From: Pyrus communis
Lineage: Eukaryota; Streptophyta; Magnoliopsida; Rosales; Rosaceae
NCBI RefSeq assembly: GCF_963583255.1
Contig: NC_084804.1
Span: 30,802,612-30,866,611 of the forward strand
Direction: 5' to 3'
Length of the DNA: 64,000 nt
In this document: positions 10,600 to 21,891 of the stretch, piece by piece
How positions within the stretch are numbered: position 1 is the first letter of the stretch
Layout: every line of letters begins with the position of its first letter
Position numbers and translations under genes: made by a program
Notes under the pieces: generated by a model
Databases searched by the model: none
What the model was told of the DNA's origin: nothing
The model's input: the letters and a program-made list of their open reading frames with translations, nothing else

Positions 10600-12830
10600 A
10601 AGGTAAACAATGCCCTGCCAGATGAATTAGGATGAAAACCCGAAGACAATGCTGAGCACATCTCCCTTGACCTTAAGCAGCGGTCAGACCATGCAAAACA
10701 CACATCTTAAGAAGATCTAAGCGATCCTGGAAATGAAGTCCTCCACCGCTCTGAAGGAGATCTAGTGTCTGACCTGACAAGCAGCTCCATTCAACCAATT
10801 TCTTTCGTGACCTATCGACCGATGTAAGTTTTTTTCAATGCAGTTAAGACGCATATCGAGACAAATGGAACGATGAAGTGTAAGAAAACATTACAGGACT
10901 TGAAGAAGTACTTGACATCACATTCCCTACTATCTAAGTTAGAAGCAGCGAAGGATTTATGCATCTATATGGTGGTATCTGAACCAGCAATAAGCTCTAT
11001 CCTCATACGAGAAAAGATGGGGGCCTGACCACTTGTATTCCACAGTTTAAAAACTCTCATCGATGCGGAAACTAGATACTTGAAATCAAAATTTTGGTTT
11101 TGGCACTATTTGTTGCAATCTGGAAACTCAAGCCATACCTTTAGACGTACGCAGTTATTTTCGTGACACGATATTCTGTACAATCCAAACGCACGATGTT
11201 AAAGGCGCGAAAACTGGCAGACATTCTGATGAGTGCAGCAACTCAGCCCAGAAACGTCTCAGAGACAGCCGAGCACATTGTAGCCGCACCAGCCCAACTA
11301 GTAGAAGATTTCTGGCAGTTTGCATGTCGATGAATCATCCAATTACCGGGGATTGGGAACAGGTCTAGTTCTCACTACCTCGGACAGTTCGATGCTCGAG
11401 CATGCAATCACTCCAAGCTTCAAGGCGTCAAACAAAGAAGTAGAGTATGAAGCCCTACTAGCAGGTGTTTGATTGGCAAAAGACCTAGCAGTGAAGAAGC
11501 TCAAGATTTATTTTGATTCCCAGCTGATCACCAACCAAACCTCAGGGGAGTACGTGGCAAAGCATCCAAGGATGACCTGATACCACGAGAAGGTACGAGA
11601 ACAGCTAGCGACTTTCTAGGCGTACACACTCACTTAAGTTCCATGAGCAAAAAATGCCCACACAAACGCAATAGTAGGCCTAGGCTCTGCCTTAGACCAT
11701 CAACTCAAGTGCTTTATCCCAGTCGAGTACTTGGAGAAGTTGAGCATAGATGAGGAACCAGGAGTAGAGGTAGCGTATATCAGCACAACTTCGAGTTAGT
11801 AGGATCTCATCATCGACTACATAGTCAACGGAACGCTCTCCACAGACAGACTAGAGTCCAGAAAGCTCTAGGTGAAGGTAGCACGCTATTACATGTGGAA
11901 TGACATGCTTGTTCGCAGATCCTTCTTAGGACCACAGCTCTGTTGCCCATTGCCTCTTGACGACCTGAAGATTCTTAGCTCAATCCACAAAGGTGTCTGT
12001 GGAAACCACTCTGGAGGCCATTCCCTGGTGCAAAAAACTCTTAACACATGCTACTACTGGCCAACTATGCATCAAGACGCTAAGAAGTATGTACAAAGGT
12101 GTGACAGCCGCCAGCTCTTCAAGCCCGTGCCCGCATTACCTGTCATCGAACTCCACCCGCAGACGAGCCCTTGGCCATTCATGGAGTGGGCAATTAACCT
12201 AGTAGGACTAATGCCGCCTATCACTAAAGGTAGAGGGATGATGATCGTAGTGACCGACTACTTCACAAAATGGGTCGAAGCTGAACCCATTACTACAACT
12301 ACCCAGATGGACATAGAGCACTTTATACGGAAGAACATCATTTCCTGCTTCGGTATCCCTCACTCCATCGTCATAGACAATGGTCTGCAGTTCGTGGGCA
12401 AAGCCTTGGCGAAGTTCGTGGGCAAAGCCTTGGCTCCATCGTCATAGACATATGTCCACACCCTAGTACTCGTAGGGAAATGGGCAGGCCGAGGCGTCCA
12501 ACAAGACCATTCTCGACTGCCTCAAGAAGTCCCTCTCAAACAAGAAGAACAAGTGGCCAGATGAGCTCCCCAATGTTCTATGGCCATATCGTACCACCAA
12601 GAGACGAGCAACCGGCGAAACTCCATTCTCTTTGGCGTATGGCTCTAAGGAAATCATCTATCCCAACATCATGGTGCCAAGCATTAGCAATGTATTGCTG
12701 AATTTCGAGCAGAACGAGAAGGAGATGACCATAAACTTAGATTTGGCAGGGGAAGAGCACGATAAGGTTATCACCCTCATTGCGGCCTATCAGCAGTAGC
12801 TTCTCTCCAGCTCCAGCCCATGAAAGAATT
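10600..12830 (+). pseudogene. pol remnant: RT connection, archaeal-type RNase H, integrase
   Basis: After a short spacer the frame jumps to the region downstream of the RT active site (about 10870-11200, SILIREKMG, DAETRYLK). The protease and catalytic RT are absent. An archaeal-type RNase H follows (about 11315-11590: DESSNYRGLGTGLV, FKASNKEVEYEALLAGV, YFDSQLI). The integrase zinc finger (about 11970-12110) has lost its last Cys: RCDSRQ where CxxC is usual. The core shows VVTDYFTKWVEAEP and VIDNGLQFVG. A local duplication at 12364-12450 then breaks the frame, and the C-terminal part (AEASNKTILDCLKKSLSN, AYGSKEII) continues in another frame. The longest clean piece is 11872-12447. It is inactive. 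Confidence 0.85.
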
Positions 12831-13164
12831 CGCGTGACTAGATGGTACGTCTTTGACATGCAAGTCTTCATGAACATAGCTTAGTTTTAAAATGTTGCAA
12901 TACTAGTTAAGCGACATGCGGAATCAAGTTACAACTTGAAAGGATATGGCTTCTGAGGCACTATTCTGCCTACACCTTATGCCTAAAACGCCTCCGAGAG
13001 CCAAGGACAACACCTGAAGTGGTCACGCGGGTTGTTTGCTTCTGTAAGTAAGATGCCCGGTCAACGACCCAACGGCTGGTAGCCCAAGGTAATCCGTAAG
13101 TCGAGACTTACACTATCTATGACTACACGGACCCGTCTACTTATTTAAAAGCAGCACTTCCGAC

Positions 13165-13560
13165 CGATGGTCTACGATTTAAGTTTTGCAGGAGCTAAAG
13201 CTGAAGTCAGATTATAACAGCTACATGGATTTCCTCTGCTTTCTACGAGAAGCATGTATCTGACCGACGACTCTATAAGTTAAAAACTTTGCAACATGCC
13301 CCGGGAGGGCTAAGGATCGTGCAGCCACTAAAGCCGAGATATGACTATAGCAGCTACACGAATTTTCTCTTCTTTCTACAAGAAACATGTGCCTGGCTGC
13401 CGGCTCTATAAATTAAAAACTTCGCAACACACCCTAGGATGGCCAAGGCTCGTGTAGTCGTTAAAGCCAAAATTCACGACTATAGTAGCTACACGAACTT
13501 GCCAGCTTCTTTCGGTCGCTGGCTCTATAAGTTAGAAATCTTGTATTTTTTCCTCTTGCA
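13165..13560 (+). repeat. ~130-bp imperfect tandem repeats in the 3' region of the Tat element
   Basis: Three degenerate units share gctctataagttaaaaactt, gcaacatgccc-like, taaagccga and agctacacgaatttt blocks. The anchor ctctataa occurs near 13271, 13406 and 13524. They lie between integrase and the antisense ORF. Tandem repeats in this position are known in other Tat-lineage elements such as Retand. Confidence 0.75.
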
Positions 13561-14174
13561 AATAAAGTTCCTTGTGTCCCAAATCCAAAGCTAGAACCTA
13601 AATGACGACGTGGGATCGACTGCTTCATTGAAGCAGCTCACCCAGCCGCCCGTTCTACGGTAAAGTTTTGCAATAGACATGGTGAGAAGAAGGATGAATT
13701 AAAGCAAGGAAAGCTGTTTATTAAATTTCTAACAAATTGATTAACCAGCTCGAAGGCCAACAAAGTTCCAATAAAGTAGAACAAGGAAAATAAGAAAATT
13801 CCTAAGTCTAAGCAAGAAGACCAGTGGTCCCTCAACTGTTGTGCATTCAGCAGCCACACCGCTCTTAACAGCCAAATCTTCTATCAGTTCATCCTTAGCC
13901 ACCCTTGCCTGGACTGCCTGACCTTCAGCTACTTCACTAAAGGCAACCTCGAACGAGAAATTAAGCAGATCAATTGGATAAATAGAGAAAGTCTCGAAGT
14001 TCTTCTCGGATAATCCGACAACCTACCCTAAAGATGGTCTACATAGCCAAACTTGTAGAAATCAACCTGACAAGAAGCAAGTGCCACTTCATGACCGGCC
14101 TTCTCATTATTCAGTTGCACATTCACCTTAACAAGCCCAGTGTGAACATCCTGCAGCTTATCCAATTCCTTTTT

Positions 14175-16023
14175 TCAAGTTCTCGTTAGCAGACAGCACA
14201 CCTTGCAGATCCACCTCTTTGGACTCAAGCTTACTGGCGACATCCTTAAGACGAGACACTTCAGCATGCACAAATTAAAGCAACTTGTCTTTGGCAAATT
14301 AAGTAGATCATAGTTCCAAATTGAGATGTTAATGACCATCGGTGAAATAGCCTGAGTCGCACTACGCTTAGCCTTCAAGTGGGCGACCTCCTGATGAGCG
14401 ATCTCCGGCTGTATAGAAGTGGGGGCTGAGACATTAGACCCCTTCAAAAAGGCGAGTTCAGATTCAAGTTTCTCGATCTTTTCAGCAGTCGGGCAAAGCT
14501 GAGCCATTAATGCCACTTCGGCCTCCTTAGCACACTTGACAGCATCTTGATAAACGCGCATTGACTTAGCTGCTAGGATCAAAGTCTTATGCATTGTAGC
14601 AACCAGGGATGACCTTCTTGAGTAGACAGGACATTTCGCAAAAGAGTTTGAGCGAATGACAACTTTCCTAATACTGTCAACGAACTTGGCACATACATCA
14701 ACATCTTTAAGCATGTTAACCTTCAGTAGCGTACAAACCTTAGAAACTTTTCAGTCTCAGACTCGGTGGATTTCTCACAACTGCCCGTGCAAGCAGATTT
14801 CCTTTTCTCAGCAGACGAGTCAATCGCAGCAAAAACACGAATAGGCCCAGGTGCCACCTGAGCTATAGAATCCACATTCCCGCTTTTCATAACGGTGAGC
14901 CTCTTAGAAGTCGAACCAGACTTAGCTTTCAAAGCGCGCTTCGACACATACCTAGACACCAAGGGCACTACCGAACCTTTTTGCTGGGCAATCCTCTCAG
15001 TAATGGATGTGGCAACCTTCAGAGTAGCATGTTTCATAAGCTCAGACTCGATGGACTTTTTCATCCCCTTTGGATAAGTCAAATCGATGACAAGCTTCTC
15101 AGCAGCTGACGAGCCCCTACGAGCAGCATACAGGCTTTACGGTAGTGATCGGACGAGCAAGTGCCTCATCCTTCATCCGATTTATCTCTTCCTTCGGAAG
15201 CAGCTCGCATTTCTCCTGACGAAGAGGACTGAGCAGCTAGCACCACTCACGGTACTCAACAGGAAAGCCCAAGGTGATGTGCACTTTCTTTATATGTGCC
15301 AAAGTTCTTGGAGTTGATCCAAATTCTAAATTTACACAAAGTAAAAAGGACAATTAGTAAACTGAAGTCATGGAGCAGCTCAACAAAAATTCAAGCAGGC
15401 CAAGAATGAAGCAGTTCACTTACCACTGATAAAGACAGTAGGAACACGCAACTCAAGAGAAGAGTCAGACTCCCACTTTCCACTAACCTCGATGGTGTCT
15501 CTCGCTCACTCATGATCACCTTTGCAAGAAGCATTAAGCAATCTACGGTGATACCTCAACTGCCTCACGCCTTCCTTGTGGTCGATTTCGAAGAAGTACC
15601 ATAACTCATTTATGGTTAAGCCAGGATCAAAGAACCTGCTCAAGTTTGAGAACCCCACCATCGCACGAACTGCATTCAAATAGCACTGAGCAGGCACGCA
15701 TTTCATGGAGCAGATCACCTCCTAGAAAAGAAGTTGAATGGGAAAAGTAAATCCCAACACGAAGTAATATGGATGGAATTTGATAGCCCTCTTCCTAGCA
15801 ATGACACCCTCACCGCACGATTCATAGCCGCTATCATCCTTTACTCACTTGACGCGAACCCTGACGGAATCGTATGCTTGTTCATCTTAAGAAAATTATG
15901 AAATAGCTCATCGGAATTGATCTTGACATGTACGGCCTTGAAGTAGCCCACCTTACCGGAAGAACCACCTTGATGGTACAAAGGTGGATGATATTCGTCA
16001 CTTTTGCGATCAGAGGAAGACAT
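14175..16023 (-). pseudogene. antisense ORF (aORF) of the Tat-lineage element
   Basis: A coding-like region on the strand opposite gag-pol. It starts at MSSSDRKSDEYHPP (16023), includes the piece FSNLSRFFDPGLTINELWYF (15506-15718) and the basic segment at 14723-15082. It ends in a coiled-coil-like segment rich in Lys/Glu/Leu (14175-14714, for example EKIEKLESELAFL). The pieces are in different frames and separated by stops, so this copy is broken, but their order and spacing fit one long protein. Tat-lineage elements such as Grande and Retand carry extra ORFs in antisense. The function is unknown. Confidence 0.7.
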
Positions 16024-16084
16024 CACAAAATCTCTGCAAAAAGTACGAAGGAAAATATTTAGAAGGCAGCTCGCGAAAAAGAAA

Positions 16085-16087
<3 letters not shown>

Positions 16088-16133
<46 letters not shown>
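16088..16133. repeat. (AT)n microsatellite
   Basis: An almost pure AT dinucleotide run of about 45 bp lies just upstream, on the minus strand, of the antisense ORF start. It is likely to be length-variable. Confidence 0.95.
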
Positions 16134-16135
<2 letters not shown>

Positions 16136-16934
16136 GAAGGACCGTTAGCCCAATGCCCCAACGCCAGGCCTCACGGCCCAACCCTCTCATTAGCAGAATG
16201 GCCCAATACGGGTTCCACCTGCACTTCGTCTCATTTGCTTACCCACCACCCCAAGCAAACAGGCCTAGTCCTTTTGGCCCAGCCACTAAGACTCGAGACC
16301 CAGCCCATGCCTGTCTCTCCCACTCTCTCACCTCCTGCTTACATAGGCTCATGCCTAACAGCCTCAAAGGCCCGGCCCAAGCCGGCTTTCCCGTGCCCTA
16401 GCGCCCAGCCACTTCGGCCCAAGCTAAGCTGATCACCTGGCCCACGCTAGTCGATTCCCATAGCGCACCCCCATATGCAGTAGCACCGTGGCTCCCTTGT
16501 CGCAAGTCTCACACACCCTCAGCCCCGCTGAGCCAATTTTTCAAGTCCCAAGACTCCCAAAAAATTTAAGAAGAAGAAAATTCAAATTTCTCTTACCTTG
16601 GTGTGGCATGGAGAACAAGAACAACAACGAGAGATGACTCTTTGCAAGGTCAAAAGAAGAAGAAAGCTAGGGGAGGGGGAAGAAAAATTTCCTCTGGCTT
16701 CTCTCTTCCTTGTTGGAATGATGATTATTCTCCAAATTTATTTAATCCCTGCTTAAGGCAGAATTAAATAGGTATTGGGGGCAATTGGTTTCCTTTTCTT
16801 GAAGAAGTCTATCTCCAAATCAAGAAAGGAAACCAAGTTCAAAATTGAGAAACAACTCTACAAGCCCATGCAACTTAGGATTTCTACACCTATTGCCCTT
16901 TTCCTATGTGCAGCCCAACATGTGTGGGGGCATT

Positions 16935-17530
16935 TGTGGAACCAAAAATAATCCCAAAAATTCTGGAGGCAACATGTGGACTTTTGCTCAAGAAAGACAA
17001 GATTGATCTCAATAAATGGGCAGGCTCCTCAGATACTCCCATGCGTAGCTCACACACCTGAAGGTCCTAGCTACTGAATAGGACTGTCCACAGCTCACCT
17101 GCCCTTAACAAGGAAAAGTCAAAGCATTAAAGATAAGGATTAATTACCCAAATCCCATCTTTAATACATTCCCAATTGAAGAATGACTCCAATCAAGTAA
17201 GTAATCCCTATTTAAATAACATCTTAAGAATATTTTTCCATAAACATTGGCCAATAGGATGCCGTCATGTGTATGGTGAAACCCTAACACTATGGCTGGC
17301 CCTCTTCCCTATAAATACCCCATATTCTACCAAATTTGAGAAGCTTTTGCTACCCCTAAAAAGCCCTAAACACTTTACTCTCTTGAAGAAACTGACTTAG
17401 GCATCGGAGATCCATTGGCCTAACCCCCTACCTCGTGGGTGCGTGAGGCTTAGGTCTTGATTCAAAGGTGTTGATTGTTTTGCAGGTGCATTTTCGTCAA
17501 GACTGAAGATGGCGGAAATTTACGTCGACA
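16935..17530 (+). repeat. 3' LTR of the Tat-lineage element
   Basis: A 596-bp copy of the 5' LTR, starting tgtggaacc and ending tacgtcgaca. It lacks about 45 bp present in the 5' LTR after tatttaaat (near 17215) and differs by scattered substitutions, so the insertion is not recent. Confidence 0.9.
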
Positions 17531-17535
17531 CCCAT

Positions 17536-18884
17536 CTTCTTTCTTTCTCGCCCCTTGCGTCATTTTCTTTTTACTTCGCTTTCATTCCTCAGCCTAACAA
17601 CCAATATACTTTGGACAATATCCTCACTATATAAACTTAAGCAAAGTAAATATAAATAGTTGAAGAAAATCATGGTTCTCTGGAACTGCCGGCACGGGCG
17701 AACCATGGAATACCAAAAGGACTTTCGTTGTTTGGATTCGACATGGTAAGGAGAGATACTTGTTAGCGAAAGTAACTTGTAGTCTGCTCTCGATTAAAAC
17801 ACTAATTACTTGAGCACAAACTCTATCACATGTCATGTACGGCTGAGATTGGACCTTTATAACATTTAAAGACCTCAAAAAGCATATAGGAGGCACCCAT
17901 GTGGTGCCGGCGAAGGATTCCTCAACAGTCGAGTCAGTATATAGATAGAACTTCTCGATGCAGTAGGCTTAGAGCAGGGATTGTTCATACATTGCATGGT
18001 GAATGCGAACTTAGATACACTTCGAGGCTTGCAGCCCAAGTAACCCGCCTTATATAGGACTTTATCATACTCAAACCACACTCAAACCGTATCTGGACTC
18101 TCTAAACTTGGGGAGTCTGATCCATTCAGCACAGACCTTCCAATGTCTTCATTTGGGGCAGATTTGGATTTTTTTCATCTTAATCACTTTTAGATTGCCG
18201 AACCACTTATGTCACACGACATCTTAAAAATTGTGGTTATGAAATAGTTGTTTCACATTTTTATCACATAATGTCACAATTTGTACGTAATGACATGCCA
18301 CGTTATGAGATTACAATGTGGTATGCCCATGATCTTGCAAAATGTCCAAAAAAAAGAAAGAAAGAAAGAAAACAATGTTTCCTTACTTTTTCTTAGATTG
18401 TTAACTTGCACGCTTTGTTTGCCAAATTATTGGAACCATAAATAGATGAAGGTGATATAAAGCACTCACTCATTCAAAAAGCACCTAGTCATGTTTCCTT
18501 GGTCTATATAATTAGCTACCCATGCTTTTATAACCTAGCTTTGATCGGGGGAATCCCATTGTCGATATGCGCTTTGCCTGTTGGATTAATCGAATATTAC
18601 CAACAAAACTTTTGATCACAACGATTACCACTTTCCAATTTTCGTGCACGATCTCATTCAAATTATGTTAGTGGTAGCTGATGAATCCACCAATTCGTAA
18701 TGTCATATTGATGACGGAACAATAGCAGCAATTCTTCTTTCTCTACTGTTAATTTGATCCTTTCGAAGGACGGATTCAATCAAATTCGAATTCATATTTT
18801 AGTTATTTTAAAATTATTTTCTTTGCTCAAAAAAAAAAAAAATATTCCAAATGAGTCCTTAATCAAAATCGAATGAATACTCTG
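17536..18884. other. intergenic, one GC-richer block without identification
   Basis: Most of this stretch is AT-rich and featureless, with a short (AAAG)n run at about 18350-18371. The part at 17640-18120 is more balanced in composition. On the minus strand it has two adjacent open frames (17627-17896 and 17875-18081) that overlap in different frames. They match no family I recognise. Organelle-derived DNA is one possibility but I could not confirm it. Confidence 0.4.
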
Positions 18885-19330
18885 GTAACAAAAATCTGTC
18901 TGCAAATTTGTACCTACAAAATGATTAAACTCCTTTGATCAAAGACCAAAGCCACGCACCCATGGAGGGAGGGGGGATGGGTTGGCCAATGGATCTTGAT
19001 GCCTAAGTCAATTTTTCTATAAAAAAGATAAAAAAAAGAAGATACTTTAGGACTTAATTGCATAGCAAAAGCTTACCAGACTTTGGTGGAGATTGTGGTA
19101 TTTACAGAAAGATATCGGGCCATATGTGTGAGGATTGCCATGCTATGTGTAATATCTTAGAATTATCTTGTAGAATCTTTGATTGAATTTGATTGTGATT
19201 CTTTGTTTGATTGGGTTGATTTTCAATAAGAAGAGCCTTAAAGATATTCCCAATCACGAAATTATAACCTTCATTATTTGCAGACTAAATGGTAAAATTA
19301 GGGCAAGAGAACTTGAATAGATAGAAGTTA
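18885..19330 (-). repeat. diverged Tat-type LTR fragment, reverse orientation
   Basis: Blocks such as cctttgatcaaagac, ttggccaatggatct, gatgcctaagtc, agcttaccagactttggtgg and ttgattttcaataagaag align in order with the reverse complement of the LTRs at 7503 and 52780. Both ends are lost, leaving an old partial copy. The right boundary is uncertain. Confidence 0.6.
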
Positions 19331-21063
19331 AAGGATTAGAAAAGATGCTTAATTACCAAACGAAAAATGTAGATCGATCGAGTGCGTCAGTCTGTCTGCT
19401 GCACCATCTGCTTCTCTTCTAGCATGCATGCATTAGTTCATGTTTCATCTAATTTTCTTGGAAACCCAGTATGCGCTTTTGGTGAAAGATGAATTTTGAT
19501 ATACATAGCTAGACAGAGAAAAGAGAGAAGTTGTAGTTGAACGATTGTGGCTGAGGGGGCAGTGGTGGGGAAGTTGTAATAATTATCCATAATTTTGTTC
19601 CTTTTTGCCAATGGATAGATTTTATTAAATTCTAATCGATAAGTTTACATCATCTGTCAGAATATTGAAAAGAAATTTAGGTCCTATACAATCCCACCTA
19701 TGGTCACCACCAACCTTGGAGGCATACGTTGCTACTTAATTTAACTTCGTATCGAAATTAAGTTATGAACATATGGGCAAATTTGTCTTTTCACACATTT
19801 TCGGTTGATAAAGGCTCTTCTCCTAATAAATTGTGTAGATGAGATTATTTGAGTTGATTATGAATGATCATAAAGAGAAAAAAACTAAACGTTTAGATCG
19901 TTTAACTTTATACTCTCTTCGTTTGGGGTTTAACTTTGTGTTTGCAACTTACAGAACGATAGCAAAATCTTGTGCTTTTCTATTTTCGTTTCTACAAAAT
20001 TAAAAGATGGACTAGATTTTTACATCGTTTAAGGTTTACTTTTAGTTTTGAGTGATGTTGACGTTCAATTTTAATTCAATGATGGACTAAAATTTTCATC
20101 GATTAGGGTTTTTGCAAAACTCAATCTCTACATCGTTTAGACCTATTCTAATCTTTGGAATAAAATTTAAATTTTAAGTTTTAAACTTAGCCCAGCTTGC
20201 TCTAGTTCAATGACCTAAAAATGAATTGACTGAAAGTGCAAAAGCGAGTATAAACAGAAATACAAAATATATTAGGAGTCTTATTATATATATATATTTT
20301 TACGAACAATAACATTAATAAGTTAAATTATTAATTGTTAGGAGAATGGAGGATCAAGCACTAAAGTGTACAAACAAAACTATTTTTCATCAGTGCGATA
20401 AAGCGCGACCTACAGTGGCGGAGAAAAGAAGGGACCAGGATGGGGCTAGGCCTACTTGTTCTTTACTTCAGCCTTTTAAATTCCACCTCCCAAGTCCCAA
20501 CAAATCCGTTTCATATCCTAATATTTACGGTAATATTTGTATTTTACTCTCTCATCTCTCTTTCAATTTTTTTTTTTTAAATTATGATTTTGTTTGGCTT
20601 TTTATATTAGTACCCTATAAAATGTTGAATGCACCCTACATTAAATTTAGTATTAAATGATTTATTTACCCTACTATGAAATGACAATTTTGACCTTATT
20701 AGGTTAAAAAAAAAAAAATTCTATATACACCTCAAATCACTTTTAACGTATTATTTACTTTCTTCAAGTATCAAAACCCCTCAAACCCTTCATTGTTAAA
20801 TAAAACCTTAACCAGTGAAACTACAAACATGTTGATTGAGAAAATTTATTTTTGACGAATGAAACACGAAATCGATGTTTCGGAAGCTTCACATGAGGTA
20901 AGACTTCATATTTTTTTATTGTTTTAGTGATTTTGACGACATCGATAATTATTTAATCTTGCTTTTGATGCGTTATTCAAGCGTCTAAGTTCGTATTCAT
21001 CTTTTAGGGATCACATGGATTACATGAAGAATTAAACACTTAAAATTACCACCAATATTAAAA
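19331..21063. other. AT-rich intergenic DNA, no gene recognised
   Basis: Low-complexity and AT-rich, including a short tatatata run near 20288 and homopolymer runs near 20570 and 20706. The open frame at 20346-20660 shows no recognisable domain and ends in Phe/Leu-rich low-complexity sequence. I see no splice-coherent gene. Confidence 0.5.
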
Positions 21064-21340
21064 ACTGTCACATCCCGTCCCGGGCTCGACTCCGCCGTAG
21101 CACGATATTGTTCACTTTGGGCCCCAATCACATCCTCAAGGTTTTGTTTCTGAGAACTATACAGGCTTTATAGTGAGGGGTTATTATGTTTAAAAAGAGA
21201 AATGTATTTTCAAAAACTTTGATTTTACCCACTCACATTTTCTATTTTGCGCCCTTTCAAATTTTAACTGCTGAAAACAAAGATTGTTGACAAGTCTCAT
21301 TTGTGTAGATAGCATCACCTTAACATTTGTGAGAGGCCGA
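21064..21340 (-). repeat. chimeric repeat: Cassandra-like TRIM end fused to LTR-like DNA
   Basis: The stretch tgtcacatcccgtcccggg, gtagcacgatattgt and ggttttgtttctgagaact (21066-21148) resembles one end of a Cassandra-type TRIM as I remember it from Rosaceae genomes. From 21150 the sequence changes to ctatacaggctttatagtga and on to tgcgcccttt. This matches the segment at 26652-26770 of the large LTR-like block. The 5S-like part of Cassandra is absent. The Cassandra assignment is from memory. Confidence 0.45.
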
Positions 21341-21891
21341 CAAATTTTCTTCCACTTGCCCGTCGTGGCAATTAATGGTATTTACGTGTGCGTGTGCACG
21401 TGTACCGCACACTTGCAAAATTTGTCATAGTGCATACATTACATTTAGGGTTTACATTTAAAAGCCCATTCGAATCAGCTTTAAGAATTACATGATAACA
21501 ATTACTCATCTTTAGCAATTTAAGGTGCTCAACCCTTTGACTCAGATATTTTGTAAAGTGATACCAACTTGTAATCACTTCTATTTTTATGGTATTCATT
21601 ACTTCAAATGATACTAGAAATATTTTAATCATTTTTCTATTAATCCAATTATTTTAGAAAAGCCTCAAAATTAAGAGATTGACTACAATATTTGCATATA
21701 TTTGATACAAGTTATCTCATGGTCAAAAATATCATATGATTATACATGTTTAATTCAATTACTATCTGACAGTTAAAATGATGTTTGTATTAAATACATG
21801 TATATTGCCAAATCCCAAAGTAAACCACCTTCAACTCCCAAAAAGATTAAACTCTTCACTGGTCCCAAAAATAGGGTTTATACAGTGGAGT

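Larger units (their letters stand above)
7503..17530 (+). mobile_element. Tat-lineage Ty3/Gypsy LTR retrotransposon, decayed
   Basis: A 10.0-kb element with LTRs at 7503-8144 and 16935-17530. Both LTRs start tgtggaacc and end in gaca. Flanking 5-bp duplications cccgt (7498-7502) and cccat (17531-17535) differ at one base. The primer-binding site follows the 5' LTR (ttggtgcttttattgagagc from 8147) and a polypurine tract, tgtgtggggg, precedes the 3' LTR. Gag and pol remnants lie in the first half. The second half holds tandem repeats and an antisense open frame. The archaeal-type RNase H before integrase marks the Tat lineage. Protease and catalytic reverse transcriptase are missing and every frame carries stops, so it cannot move by itself. 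Confidence 0.9.

Noticed and set aside
16004..16432. 142-codon plus-strand open frame beginning near the AT repeat
   Set aside because: It lies in the non-coding 3' region of the Tat element, runs through (AT)n giving an Ile-Tyr run, and shows no domain.
20346..20660. 104-codon open frame
   Set aside because: No domain, and the second half is Phe/Leu/Asn-rich low-complexity from AT-rich DNA.
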